Shown: positions 34,957 through 43,082 of the stretch, piece by piece
Position numbering within the stretch: the stretch's first letter is position 1
Layout of the letters: each line of letters starts with the position of its first letter
The notes under the pieces: generated by a model
The model's database searches: none
What the model saw: only the letters and a program-made list of their open reading frames with translations
What the model was told of the DNA's origin: nothing
Position numbers and translations under genes: made by a program
Assembly (NCBI RefSeq): GCF_017491605.1
Contig: NZ_JAFGYY010000025.1
Location: 19,267-83,266, forward strand
Direction: 5' to 3'
Origin: Pseudomonas sp. 30_B
GTDB lineage: Bacteria > Pseudomonadota > Gammaproteobacteria > Pseudomonadales > Pseudomonadaceae
DNA: 64,000 nucleotides

Positions 34957-36813
34957 ATGTCCGGAAAAGCGCAACAGCAATCTCGTCTCAAAGAGTTGAT
35001 CACCCGTGGTCGTGAGCAGGGCTACCTGACTTACGCAGAGGTCAACGACCACCTGCCGGAGGATATTTCCGATCCGGAACAGGTGGAAGACATCATCCGC
35101 ATGATCAACGACATGGGGATCAACGTATTCGAGACAGCCCCGGATGCGGATGCCCTGTTGCTGGCGGAGACCGATACCGACGAAGCCGCCGCCGAAGAAG
35201 CCGCTGCCGCCCTGGCTGCGGTGGAAAGCGACGTCGGCCGCACCACCGACCCGGTGCGCATGTACATGCGTGAAATGGGTACCGTGGAACTGCTGACCCG
35301 CGAAGGCGAGATCGAAATCGCCAAGCGCATCGAGGAAGGCATCCGCGAAGTGATGAGCGCCATCGCCCAGTTCCCGGGCGCGGTGGACGGCATTCTCGAA
35401 GAATACAGCCGTGTGGTCGCCGAAGGCGGCCGCCTGTCCGACATCCTGAGCGGCTACATCGACCCCGATGACGGCAGCCTGCCGGCCGAGGAAGTCGAGC
35501 CCGTCGACCTCAAGGACGACAGCGCCGATGCCAAGGCCAAGGACGACGAAGAAGACGAAGAAGGCGACGGCGAAAGCTCCGACGACGACGAAGGCGATGG
35601 CGGTCCGGACCCGGAAGAAGCCGCCCGTCGTTTCGGCGCCGTTTCCGAGCAGCTGGACAAGGCCAAGAAGGCCCTGAAGAAGCACGGCCGCGGCAGCAAG
35701 CAGGCCAGCGAGGAACTGCTCGCCCTGGCCGAACTGTTCATGCCGATCAAGCTCGTGCCCAAGCAGTTCGACGTGCTGGTCGCCAAGGTCCGCGATTCGC
35801 TGGACAGCGTCCGCCGCCAGGAACGCGCCATCATGCAGCTGTGCGTGCGTGATGCCCGCATGCCGCGTGCCGACTTCCTGCGCCAGTTCCCCGGCCATGA
35901 AACCGACACCACCTGGGTCGACGCCGTACTCAAGGGCAAGCCCAAGTACGCCGAGGCCATCGAGCGCCTGCGTGACGACATCCTGCGCAACCAGCAGAAG
36001 CTGGTCGACCTGGAAGCCAGCTCGCAGCTGACCGTTGCCGAGATCAAGGACGTCAACCGCGCCATGTCCATCGGCGAGGCGAAAGCCCGCCGCGCCAAGA
36101 AGGAAATGGTCGAGGCGAACCTGCGTCTGGTGATCTCCATCGCCAAGAAGTACACCAACCGCGGCCTGCAGTTCCTCGACCTGATCCAGGAAGGCAACAT
36201 CGGCCTGATGAAGGCGGTGGACAAGTTCGAATACCGTCGCGGCTACAAGTTCTCGACCTATGCCACCTGGTGGATTCGCCAGGCGATCACCCGCTCGATC
36301 GCCGACCAGGCCCGCACCATCCGTATTCCGGTGCACATGATCGAGACCATCAACAAGCTCAACCGCATCTCCCGCCAGATGCTGCAGGAGATGGGCCGTG
36401 AACCGACTCCGGAAGAGCTGGGCGAACGCATGGACATGCCGGAAGACAAGATCCGCAAGGTCCTGAAGATCGCCAAGGAACCGATCTCCATGGAAACGCC
36501 GATCGGTGACGACGAAGATTCGCACCTGGGCGACTTCATCGAGGACTCCACCATGCAGTCGCCGATCGAAGTGGCGACCAGCGAGAGCCTCAAGGAAGCC
36601 ACCCGCGAAGTCCTCGCCGGCCTCACCGCTCGCGAAGCCAAGGTCCTGCGCATGCGCTTCGGCATCGATATGAATACCGACCACACCCTCGAGGAAGTCG
36701 GCAAGCAGTTCGATGTAACCCGTGAGCGTATCCGTCAGATCGAAGCCAAGGCGCTGCGCAAGCTGCGCCACCCGTCGCGAAGCGAGCACCTGCGCTCCTT
36801 CCTCGACGAGTGA
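34957..36813 (+). CDS. rpoD: RNA polymerase primary sigma factor (sigma-70)
   Basis: This 618-residue protein has region 1.1 at the N-terminus, region 1.2 (DPVRMYMREMG), a long acidic non-conserved segment (about 185-215), region 2 (KFSTYATWWIRQAITR for -10 recognition), region 3 and region 4 (TLEEVGKQFDVTRERIRQ, the -35 helix-turn-helix). It ends in the usual SEHLRSFLDE. It is the last gene of the rpsU-dnaG-rpoD operon, closed by a strong terminator. Confidence 0.97.
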   Translation: MSGKAQQQSRLKELITRGREQGYLTYAEVNDHLPEDISDPEQVEDIIRMINDMGINVFETAPDADALLLAETDTDEAAAEEAAAALAAVESDVGRTTDPVRMYMREMGTVELLTREGEIEIAKRIEEGIREVMSAIAQFPGAVDGILEEYSRVVAEGGRLSDILSGYIDPDDGSLPAEEVEPVDLKDDSADAKAKDDEEDEEGDGESSDDDEGDGGPDPEEAARRFGAVSEQLDKAKKALKKHGRGSKQASEELLALAELFMPIKLVPKQFDVLVAKVRDSLDSVRRQERAIMQLCVRDARMPRADFLRQFPGHETDTTWVDAVLKGKPKYAEAIERLRDDILRNQQKLVDLEASSQLTVAEIKDVNRAMSIGEAKARRAKKEMVEANLRLVISIAKKYTNRGLQFLDLIQEGNIGLMKAVDKFEYRRGYKFSTYATWWIRQAITRSIADQARTIRIPVHMIETINKLNRISRQMLQEMGREPTPEELGERMDMPEDKIRKVLKIAKEPISMETPIGDDEDSHLGDFIEDSTMQSPIEVATSESLKEATREVLAGLTAREAKVLRMRFGIDMNTDHTLEEVGKQFDVTRERIRQIEAKALRKLRHPSRSEHLRSFLDE

Positions 36814-36818
36814 CGAAG

Positions 36819-36848
36819 AACCCCCGGCCGAAAACCGGGGGTTTTTCT
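36819..36848 (+). terminator. Intrinsic terminator after rpoD
   Basis: ACCCCCGG/CCGGGGGT with a short A-rich loop is followed by TTTTTC immediately after the rpoD stop. Confidence 0.9.
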
Positions 36849-36919
36849 TTGGGGCCTTCCACTGGGCAAAGTGCCACGTCTACACTCGGCGTAATCTCCC
36901 CCCAGCAATGAGGCCCTTC

Positions 36920-39900
36920 ATGCCGCGTCTGCAGGCAGTTCTACTGTGGTGCCTCGCATTCTGGGCCGGACAGGCGCTCGCCCTGAGCCTCACCCCCGAA
37001 GAGCAGCACTGGCTGCACGAACATCCGAGTCTGCGCCTGGGCATCGATACGTCCTGGCCGCCCTTCGAATTCCGCGACCACGACGGCCACTACCAGGGCC
37101 TCGCCGCCAGCTACGCCAACCTCATCAGCGAGCGCCTGAACGTCCAGCTGGAACCGGTGGAGCCGGCCAACTGGACCGAACTCCTGAAGTGGGCCCGTGA
37201 CGGAAAGGTCAATATCCTTCCCGGCATCATGGCCACGCCGGAGCGCGTGGAATACCTGACCTTCACCCGCCCGTACCTTGATTTCCCGATCATCATCCTC
37301 GCGCGCAAGGACGGCCCGTCACCGCACAACCTGACGGACCTCTATGGCCTGAAGGTCGGCGTAGTCGCCCATTACGCGCCCTATGAACTATTGGCCAGCA
37401 ACCACCCGGATATCAGCCTGCAACCCTTGCCCAGCATCGCCGCTGGCCTGCAGGCCCTGGCCACGGGACAGGTCGATGCCTTCGTCGGCGACCTCGCCTC
37501 CAGCGTCTGGAACCTGCGCCAGCTCAAGCTCGAAGGCGTGCAGATCAGCGGCGAAACGCCCTATCGCTACCAATTGGCGATGGCCGTCCCGAAAAACCAG
37601 GCCGTACTCGCCGGCATCATCGACAAGGTCGTCGCCGACCTCAGACCCGAAGACATCCAGGCCCTGCAGGAGCCGTGGGTCGGCGGCCTGCTCGACAAGC
37701 GACCGATCTGGCGGGAAGTGCTCTCCATCGGCCTCCCCATCTTCCTGCTGATCGCCTTCACCGTCCTGGTGCTGATCACCATGAACCGCCGCCTGCGCGG
37801 GGAAATGCAGCGACGGGAAAAGCTCGAACTGGCCCTGCGCGACAGCGAGCAGCACTACCGTGGCCTGGTCGAGAGCCTGACGGCCATCGCCTGGGAAATG
37901 CGCCTGTCGGAAAACCGCTTCACCTACGTCTCCCCCCACGCCCAGCGCCTGCTCGGCTACCCGATCAAGGACTGGCTGGAGCCCGGCTTCTGGCAGCGCA
38001 CCCTGTATCCGGACGACGCCGAGCAAGCCGTCAGCTATTGCATGAGCGAAAGCCAGGCGGGGCGCAACCACAGCTTCGACTACCGCATGCTCGCCGCCGA
38101 TGGCCGCGTGGTGTGGATTCGCGACATCGTGACCCTGATCCAGCACGGTGACGACCTGATCCTGCGCGGCCTGATGATCGACATCACCGAAGCCAAGCAG
38201 ACCGAACAGGCATTGCGTCTGTCCGAGCAGAAATTCGTCTCGGTGTTCCACCACTGCCCGGACATCATCGTCCTCGCCCGGCGCGTCGACGGAACCCTGC
38301 TGGCCGTGAACCGCACCTTCGAACAGCAGATCGGCATCTCCGCCGGCGAAGCGCTGGGCAAGACCTCCACCGAACTGGGCATCTGGGGCGAACCCGGCAT
38401 GGGGCCGGCGATGCTCGCCCGCCTGCAGGGAGAGAACCTCGACAACATCGAGATTCCCCTCAACCGCCGGGATGGCAGCCGCTTTACCGGCCTGCTCTCG
38501 GCCCAGCACATCGTCCTCGACGACACCCCGGCATTGGTCGTGGTGGTGCGCAATATCAGTCAGGTCAAGCAGACCCAGGAGCAGCTGCGCGTCTCCGAGG
38601 AGAAATTCGCCAAGGCCTTCCATGCCTCCCCCGACGGCATGCTCATCACCCGCATCAGCGACGGGCGGCTGGTGGAGGTCAACGAAGGCTTCACCCGCAT
38701 CACCGGCTACGACCGCTCCGAAGTCGCCCAGAGCACGACCCTGAGCCTCGGCCTCTGGGCCAACCCCGCCGACCGCGACCGGCTGCTCAGGTTCGTCGAC
38801 CAGGACGCCGGCGTGCAGGACTTCAGCGTGCAGATTCGCACCCACGACGGCAGCCTGCGCCTGTGCGAACTCTCCGCCCACCGCATCACCATTGGCAGCG
38901 ACGACTGCCTGTTGACCATCGCCCGCGACATCACCGAACGCCAGCAGATGCAGGAAAAGCTGCAACTGGCCGCCACCGTGTTCGAAAGCACAGCCGAAGG
39001 CGTGATGATCACCGATGCCAGCCAGCGCATCATCGCCGTCAACCGCGCCTTCAGTGAAATCACCGGCTACAGCGAAGCCGAAGCGCTCGGCCACTCACCC
39101 CGCCTGCTCGCCTCCGGCCAGCACGACAGCAGCTTCTACATCGCCCTCTGGCACCAGCTCAACGCCGACGGCCACTGGCAGGGCGAAATCTGGAACCGCC
39201 GCAAGAACCATGAGTTGTACCCGGAGTGGCTGACCATCAGCGCCGTGCACAACCCCGACGGCGAACTGTCGCACTACGTCGGCGTGTTCGCCGACATCTC
39301 CACGCTGAAGTACGCCCAGGCGAAGCTCGACTACCAGGCCCACCACGACCCCCTCACCGGCCTCCCCAACCGCCTGCTGTTCGAAAGCCGCCTGACCACC
39401 GCGCTCCGGGAGGCCCAGGAAGACCACCACCAGGGCGCCGTACTCTTCCTCGACCTCGACCGCTTCAAGCACATCAACGACAGCCTCGGGCACCCGGTCG
39501 GCGACCTGCTGCTGCAATCCATCGCCCATCGCCTGCGCGACCAACTGCGCGACATTGACACAGTCGCCCGCCAGGGCGGCGACGAATTCATCATCCTGCT
39601 GCCCGGCCTGCACCAGGCGGTGGACGCCGAGCACGTCGCGAAAAAGCTGCTGCATTGCTTCGAAGCCGCGTTCATCGCCGGCGAACAGGAATTCTTCGTC
39701 AGCGCCAGCATCGGCATCTGCCTCTACCCCGGCGATGGCAGCGACGTCGCCACCCTGGTGAAGAACGCCGACGCCGCCATGTACCGCGCCAAGGCCCAGG
39801 GCCGCAACCGCGTCGAGTTCTACACCCGCGAACTCACCTTCCAGGCCACCGAACGCATGGCCCTGGAGCACGAACTGCGCCGCGCACTGGAAAGCGACCA

Positions 39901-40654
39901 GCTACAGCTCTACTACCAACCCAAACTGGAGCTGGGCAGCGGCCTGCTGGTCGGCGCCGAGGCCCTGATCCGCTGGAAACATCCGCAATTCGGCGCGATT
40001 TCTCCGGACCGCTTCATCCCGCTGGCCGAGGAAAACGGCCTGATCCTGCCGCTGGGCGACTGGGTCCTGCGCGAAGCCTGCCGGCAGATGAGCCGCTGGC
40101 AGGACAGCCACGCCGCCTTCGGCCCGCTCTCGGTCAACCTCGCCGGCGCACAATTGCGCCAGCCCAACCTCGTCGAGCGCATCCACGACCTGCTCGCCCG
40201 CTACCACCTGCAGCCCTCGCGCCTGCAACTGGAAATCACCGAAAGCTTCCTCATGCACCAGACCGAAGAAGCCCTCTCCATCCTGCACAACCTGAAGAAC
40301 CTCGGCGTACAGCTCGCCATCGACGACTTCGGCACCGGCTATTCGTCCCTGAGCTACCTCAAGCAGCTCCCGCTGGACATCCTCAAGATCGACCAATCCT
40401 TCGTCCACGGCCTGCCGGACGATCCGCACGACGCCGCCATCGCCCGCGCCATCATCGCCCTGGGCCGCAGCATGAACCTCACCGTGATCGCCGAAGGCGT
40501 GGAACACCAGGCCCAGGAACGCTTCCTCGAAGCCGAAGGCTGCGACCAGATCCAGGGCTACGCCCTGAGCCCCCCGTTGCCGGCCGACGCCTTTGCCAAC
40601 CGATTCCTCACTCCACTGAACTCGGTTGGCGCTCCGGAAAACGCATCGGTATAA
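36920..40654 (+). CDS. rmcA: RmcA-type c-di-GMP phosphodiesterase/diguanylate cyclase
   Basis: This 1244-residue inner-membrane protein has a signal peptide, a periplasmic solute-binding-like domain (about 30-265), one membrane helix (about 275-298) and four PAS domains (about 310-810). A GGDEF domain follows with intact GGDEF at residue 886, then an EAL domain with intact EAL at 1014 and DDFGTGYSSLSYL downstream. Length and architecture match P. aeruginosa RmcA (PA0575), which tunes c-di-GMP in response to arginine and phenazine redox state. The start at 36920 is preferred over 36908 because GAGG lies six bases upstream. Confidence 0.88.
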   Translation: MPRLQAVLLWCLAFWAGQALALSLTPEEQHWLHEHPSLRLGIDTSWPPFEFRDHDGHYQGLAASYANLISERLNVQLEPVEPANWTELLKWARDGKVNILPGIMATPERVEYLTFTRPYLDFPIIILARKDGPSPHNLTDLYGLKVGVVAHYAPYELLASNHPDISLQPLPSIAAGLQALATGQVDAFVGDLASSVWNLRQLKLEGVQISGETPYRYQLAMAVPKNQAVLAGIIDKVVADLRPEDIQALQEPWVGGLLDKRPIWREVLSIGLPIFLLIAFTVLVLITMNRRLRGEMQRREKLELALRDSEQHYRGLVESLTAIAWEMRLSENRFTYVSPHAQRLLGYPIKDWLEPGFWQRTLYPDDAEQAVSYCMSESQAGRNHSFDYRMLAADGRVVWIRDIVTLIQHGDDLILRGLMIDITEAKQTEQALRLSEQKFVSVFHHCPDIIVLARRVDGTLLAVNRTFEQQIGISAGEALGKTSTELGIWGEPGMGPAMLARLQGENLDNIEIPLNRRDGSRFTGLLSAQHIVLDDTPALVVVVRNISQVKQTQEQLRVSEEKFAKAFHASPDGMLITRISDGRLVEVNEGFTRITGYDRSEVAQSTTLSLGLWANPADRDRLLRFVDQDAGVQDFSVQIRTHDGSLRLCELSAHRITIGSDDCLLTIARDITERQQMQEKLQLAATVFESTAEGVMITDASQRIIAVNRAFSEITGYSEAEALGHSPRLLASGQHDSSFYIALWHQLNADGHWQGEIWNRRKNHELYPEWLTISAVHNPDGELSHYVGVFADISTLKYAQAKLDYQAHHDPLTGLPNRLLFESRLTTALREAQEDHHQGAVLFLDLDRFKHINDSLGHPVGDLLLQSIAHRLRDQLRDIDTVARQGGDEFIILLPGLHQAVDAEHVAKKLLHCFEAAFIAGEQEFFVSASIGICLYPGDGSDVATLVKNADAAMYRAKAQGRNRVEFYTRELTFQATERMALEHELRRALESDQLQLYYQPKLELGSGLLVGAEALIRWKHPQFGAISPDRFIPLAEENGLILPLGDWVLREACRQMSRWQDSHAAFGPLSVNLAGAQLRQPNLVERIHDLLARYHLQPSRLQLEITESFLMHQTEEALSILHNLKNLGVQLAIDDFGTGYSSLSYLKQLPLDILKIDQSFVHGLPDDPHDAAIARAIIALGRSMNLTVIAEGVEHQAQERFLEAEGCDQIQGYALSPPLPADAFANRFLTPLNSVGAPENASV

Positions 40655-40670
40655 TCCGCCGGCCTTCTGG

Positions 40671-40747
40671 GGGCCTATAGCTCAGTTGGTTAGAGCAGAG
40701 GACTCATAATCCTTTGGTCCACGGTTCAAGTCCGTGTGGGCCCACCA
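40671..40747 (+). tRNA. tRNA with CAU anticodon, probably tRNA-Ile2
   Basis: The 77-nt cloverleaf has a seven-pair acceptor stem GGGCCTA/TGGGCCC, anticodon loop CTCATAA (CAT), T-loop TTCAAGT and an encoded CCA. CAU tRNAs can be Met or lysidine-modified Ile2. The C4-G69 and C5-G68 pairs seen here are the pairs by which E. coli TilS selects Ile2 over Met, so Ile2 is favoured. PAO1 annotation may call it Met. Its 3' half is the attachment site of the adjacent island. Confidence 0.92.
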
Positions 40748-40795
40748 CCCTTTCAGCAAAAAGCCGCGCGGATGCGCGGCTTTTGCGTTTCTGGC
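40702..40795. repeat. Left attachment repeat (attL) of the tRNA-linked island
   Basis: This 94-bp segment covers the tRNA anticodon loop to the CCA end plus the terminator. It recurs at 47253-47346 with three mismatches (40721, 40733, 40739 against 47272, 47284, 47290); the last 56 bp are identical. Direct repeats of a tRNA 3' end flanking foreign genes are the hallmark of tyrosine-recombinase integration. Confidence 0.85.
40757..40783 (+). terminator. Intrinsic terminator of the tRNA
   Basis: AAAAGCCGCGC/GCGCGGCTTTT around GGAT lies ten bases past the CCA. The same hairpin is duplicated at 47308-47335 in the right repeat. Confidence 0.85.
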
Positions 40796-40900
40796 GTCTC
40801 TGACGGGCCCGTCTGCCAGAACCTTGCTCGCCATCCCGCTTTCCTACGCTCACCAGCTTTGGCCAAGCGCGCCCCACAAGCCATACAGCCTGGTTAAGGA

Positions 40901-40971
40901 TTAGACAGTGAGCCGAATAGCCGGCATTATCGGCTCACCAAATGAGCCGAATAAACTCACTAATCGGCTCA
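40901..40971 (+). promoter_or_regulatory. Tandem palindromic operators overlapping the fic promoter
   Basis: Two inverted repeats share the half-site TGAGCCGA: GTGAGCCGA-N13-TCGGCTCAC (40908-40938) and TGAGCCGA-N13-TCGGCTCA (40943-40971). Their centres are about 34 bp apart. A promoter TTAGAC-N18-CATTAT (40901-40930) overlaps the first. The downstream Fic protein has a C-terminal winged-helix-like segment, so autorepression is likely. The link between protein and site is inference. Confidence 0.7.
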
Positions 40972-40986
40972 CAGACGAGCAGCCCC

Positions 40987-42126
40987 ATGAATGACCCTCA
41001 CTGGATCTGGCAGCAGCCCAACTGGCCGCACTTCCGCTGGCAAGCCGATGCGCTCGCCCCGCTGCTGCGCGCTTGCAGCCAGGCTCAGGGCCGCTTGCTC
41101 GGGATGCTGGGCGCTGTAGGTGGTGACACCGAAGTGCAGAGCAGCCTGGATGCCATGCTGCAGAACATCGTCACCTCATCAGCCATCGAGGGCGAGCAGC
41201 TGAATGTCGGCTCCGTGCGCTCATCACTGGCGCGGCGCCTGGGGCTGAACGAAGAAGGCCGCACCACCTCACGCTCCGAAGGCCTGGCAGAACTATTGCT
41301 CGATACCACCCTCGCCTATCAGCAGCCGCTCGATCTGCAGCGGCTGTTCACATGGCATGGCTGGCTGTTCCCCAGCGATGACCACCTGCTGGCCCACCCG
41401 CTACGCATCGGCATGCTGCGCGGCGACGAGCCCATGCAAGTAGTTTCCGGCCGACTCGACCGCCCTACCGTGCATTTCGAGGCTCCACCCCGCGCCGGGC
41501 TGGAAGCACAACTGGCCGACTTCCTCGCCTGGTTCGAGAGCAGCCGCAGCGATGCAAGCCTCGACCCATTTCTACGTGCCGGCATTGCGCACTTCTGGTT
41601 CGTTACCCTGCACCCCTTCGATGACGGCAACGGTCGCCTTACCCGCGCCATCACCGACCTGGCACTGGCTCAGGGCGAACATCAGGCCATACGTTTCTAT
41701 GCCATGTCGGCGAGCATCCTCGACGACCGCTCCGGCTATTACCGCGTTCTGGAAGCCAGCCAGAAAGGCACGCTGGATATCACCGCCTGGCTGCAATGGT
41801 TCCTCGCAACGCTGCTCAAGAGCCTGGAGCAGGCCCTTGCTCGTATCGACCGCGTACTGGTCAAGGCGCGTTTCTGGCAGGCTCACCGCAGCCAGGCCTT
41901 ATCTGCCGAGCAGATCAAAGTGCTTAACCGCCTGCTCGATGGCGGCGAACGGGGTTTTGAAGACGGCATCAGCGCCGCTCAATACCAGGCCGTGGCCAAG
42001 GTCTCGAAGGCCACCGCCACACGTCATCTGAGCGACCTTGTTGATAAGGGCTGCCTGGCCCGACTACCGGGCGGCGGGCGCAGCACGCGTTACCAGATAC
42101 AGCACTCGGCCAACGTTCAAGGCTGA
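40987..42126 (+). CDS. Fic family protein with N-terminal inhibitory helix (DUF4172 type)
   Basis: This 379-residue protein opens with WIWQQPNWPHFRW, typical of the DUF4172 N-terminal domain. It carries the inhibitory motif S64-S-A-I-E68-G (S/TxxxEG form, so a class II Fic held off by its own helix). The active-site loop HPFDDGNGRLTR at 209-220 is complete. Its C-terminus (about 320-379; VSKATATRHLSDLVDKG) looks like a winged helix. Fic enzymes transfer AMP to hydroxyl side chains of target proteins. The start at 40987 is chosen because the earlier in-frame ATG lies inside the operator. It is the first gene of the tRNA-linked island. Confidence 0.85.
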   Translation: MNDPHWIWQQPNWPHFRWQADALAPLLRACSQAQGRLLGMLGAVGGDTEVQSSLDAMLQNIVTSSAIEGEQLNVGSVRSSLARRLGLNEEGRTTSRSEGLAELLLDTTLAYQQPLDLQRLFTWHGWLFPSDDHLLAHPLRIGMLRGDEPMQVVSGRLDRPTVHFEAPPRAGLEAQLADFLAWFESSRSDASLDPFLRAGIAHFWFVTLHPFDDGNGRLTRAITDLALAQGEHQAIRFYAMSASILDDRSGYYRVLEASQKGTLDITAWLQWFLATLLKSLEQALARIDRVLVKARFWQAHRSQALSAEQIKVLNRLLDGGERGFEDGISAAQYQAVAKVSKATATRHLSDLVDKGCLARLPGGGRSTRYQIQHSANVQG

Positions 42127-42159
42127 CCCCGCAGCGACAAAGCAGCGCATCGGGCGCGC

Positions 42160-42182
42160 CGTAATGGTGTAGTGCCATTACG
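42160..42182. other. 8-bp hairpin between fic and the NERD gene
   Basis: CGTAATGG/CCATTACG with a seven-base loop lies in the 105-bp gap. There is no T-run. It could be an operator or weak attenuator. Confidence 0.35.
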
Positions 42183-42231
42183 CCAGGTTTCGGTACTATC
42201 CGGTTAACTCAGGATTACCCAGGGACAGGAA

Positions 42232-43002
42232 ATGGACTTCACTCCCCTCATCGCGCAGGTCTGGGGCATGCTGGCTTGGTTCATTCCGGCTGCACTGCTG
42301 ATCGGCCTGCTCAAATCGCCTTGGGCCAAAGGTCATATCGGCGAACTCCTGGTGCGGCTGTTTGCCCATTGGCAACTGGACAAGCAGACCTACCGCCGCC
42401 TGCACAACGTCACCCTGAACACGCCTGACGGCACCACGCAGATCGACCACATTTTCCTCTCGCCCTACGGCATCTTCGTGCTGGAAACGAAGAACATGAG
42501 CGGCTGGATCTTCGGCAGCGAGAATCAGGCGCAGTGGACTCAGAAGCTTTACAAACGCACCTTCAAATTCCAGAACCCACTGCGGCAGAACTACAAGCAC
42601 CTCAAAGCCCTGGAAGCCACCCTTGGCGTTAACCCCGAGCACCTGCACTCGGTCATCACCTTTGTCGGCGGCAGCACCTTCAAAACCGAAGTGCCAGCCA
42701 ACGTGACCCAGGGCATCGGCTTTATTCGCTATATCAAGTCATTCGAGCAGGCAGTATTCAGCGAGGCTGAAGTCGACGCCATGCTGCATACCCTGCAAAC
42801 CGGCCGCCGCGCACCGACCCTCGCCACCCACCGCGAGCACGTGCAAAACCTCAAGCGCCGTGGCGATCCGACAGCTGAGCGGCAATGTCCGAAATGTGGC
42901 AGTGCACTGCTGATCCGCACCGTGAAGTCAGGGCCGAAAGCGGGGCAGCAATTCTGGGGCTGCTCGGCGTTCCCTAAATGCCGGACTATGCAGAATCTTT
43001 GA
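42232..43002 (+). CDS. Membrane-anchored NERD nuclease-domain protein with topoisomerase-type zinc ribbon
   Basis: The 256-residue protein has an N-terminal hydrophobic helix (about residues 11-28). A NERD domain follows (about 35-150), with the Asp, Glu-x-Lys nuclease-like motif TTQIDHIFLSPYGIFVLETK. A four-cysteine zinc ribbon of the topoisomerase I C-terminal type closes it (CPKCG at Cys219/Cys222, WGCSAFPKC). NERD proteins are thought to process nucleic acid and often occur on plasmids and islands. It is same-strand with fic and the SIR2 gene, 80 bases before the latter. Start ATG 42232 follows AGGGACAGGAA. Confidence 0.82.
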   Translation: MDFTPLIAQVWGMLAWFIPAALLIGLLKSPWAKGHIGELLVRLFAHWQLDKQTYRRLHNVTLNTPDGTTQIDHIFLSPYGIFVLETKNMSGWIFGSENQAQWTQKLYKRTFKFQNPLRQNYKHLKALEATLGVNPEHLHSVITFVGGSTFKTEVPANVTQGIGFIRYIKSFEQAVFSEAEVDAMLHTLQTGRRAPTLATHREHVQNLKRRGDPTAERQCPKCGSALLIRTVKSGPKAGQQFWGCSAFPKCRTMQNL

Positions 43003-43082
43003 GAGGTAGAGCAGTGAGACGATCAAGATGGTTCCCGTCAAAGAATAAATCTGCCCCCCTTAACTCTTCCGGGGCTCTCTGA

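Noticed and set aside
36722..36919. N-terminal extension of the RmcA-type protein
   Set aside because: It would overlap rpoD and its terminator, has no family similarity and lacks a ribosome binding site; the start at 36920 has GAGG at good spacing.
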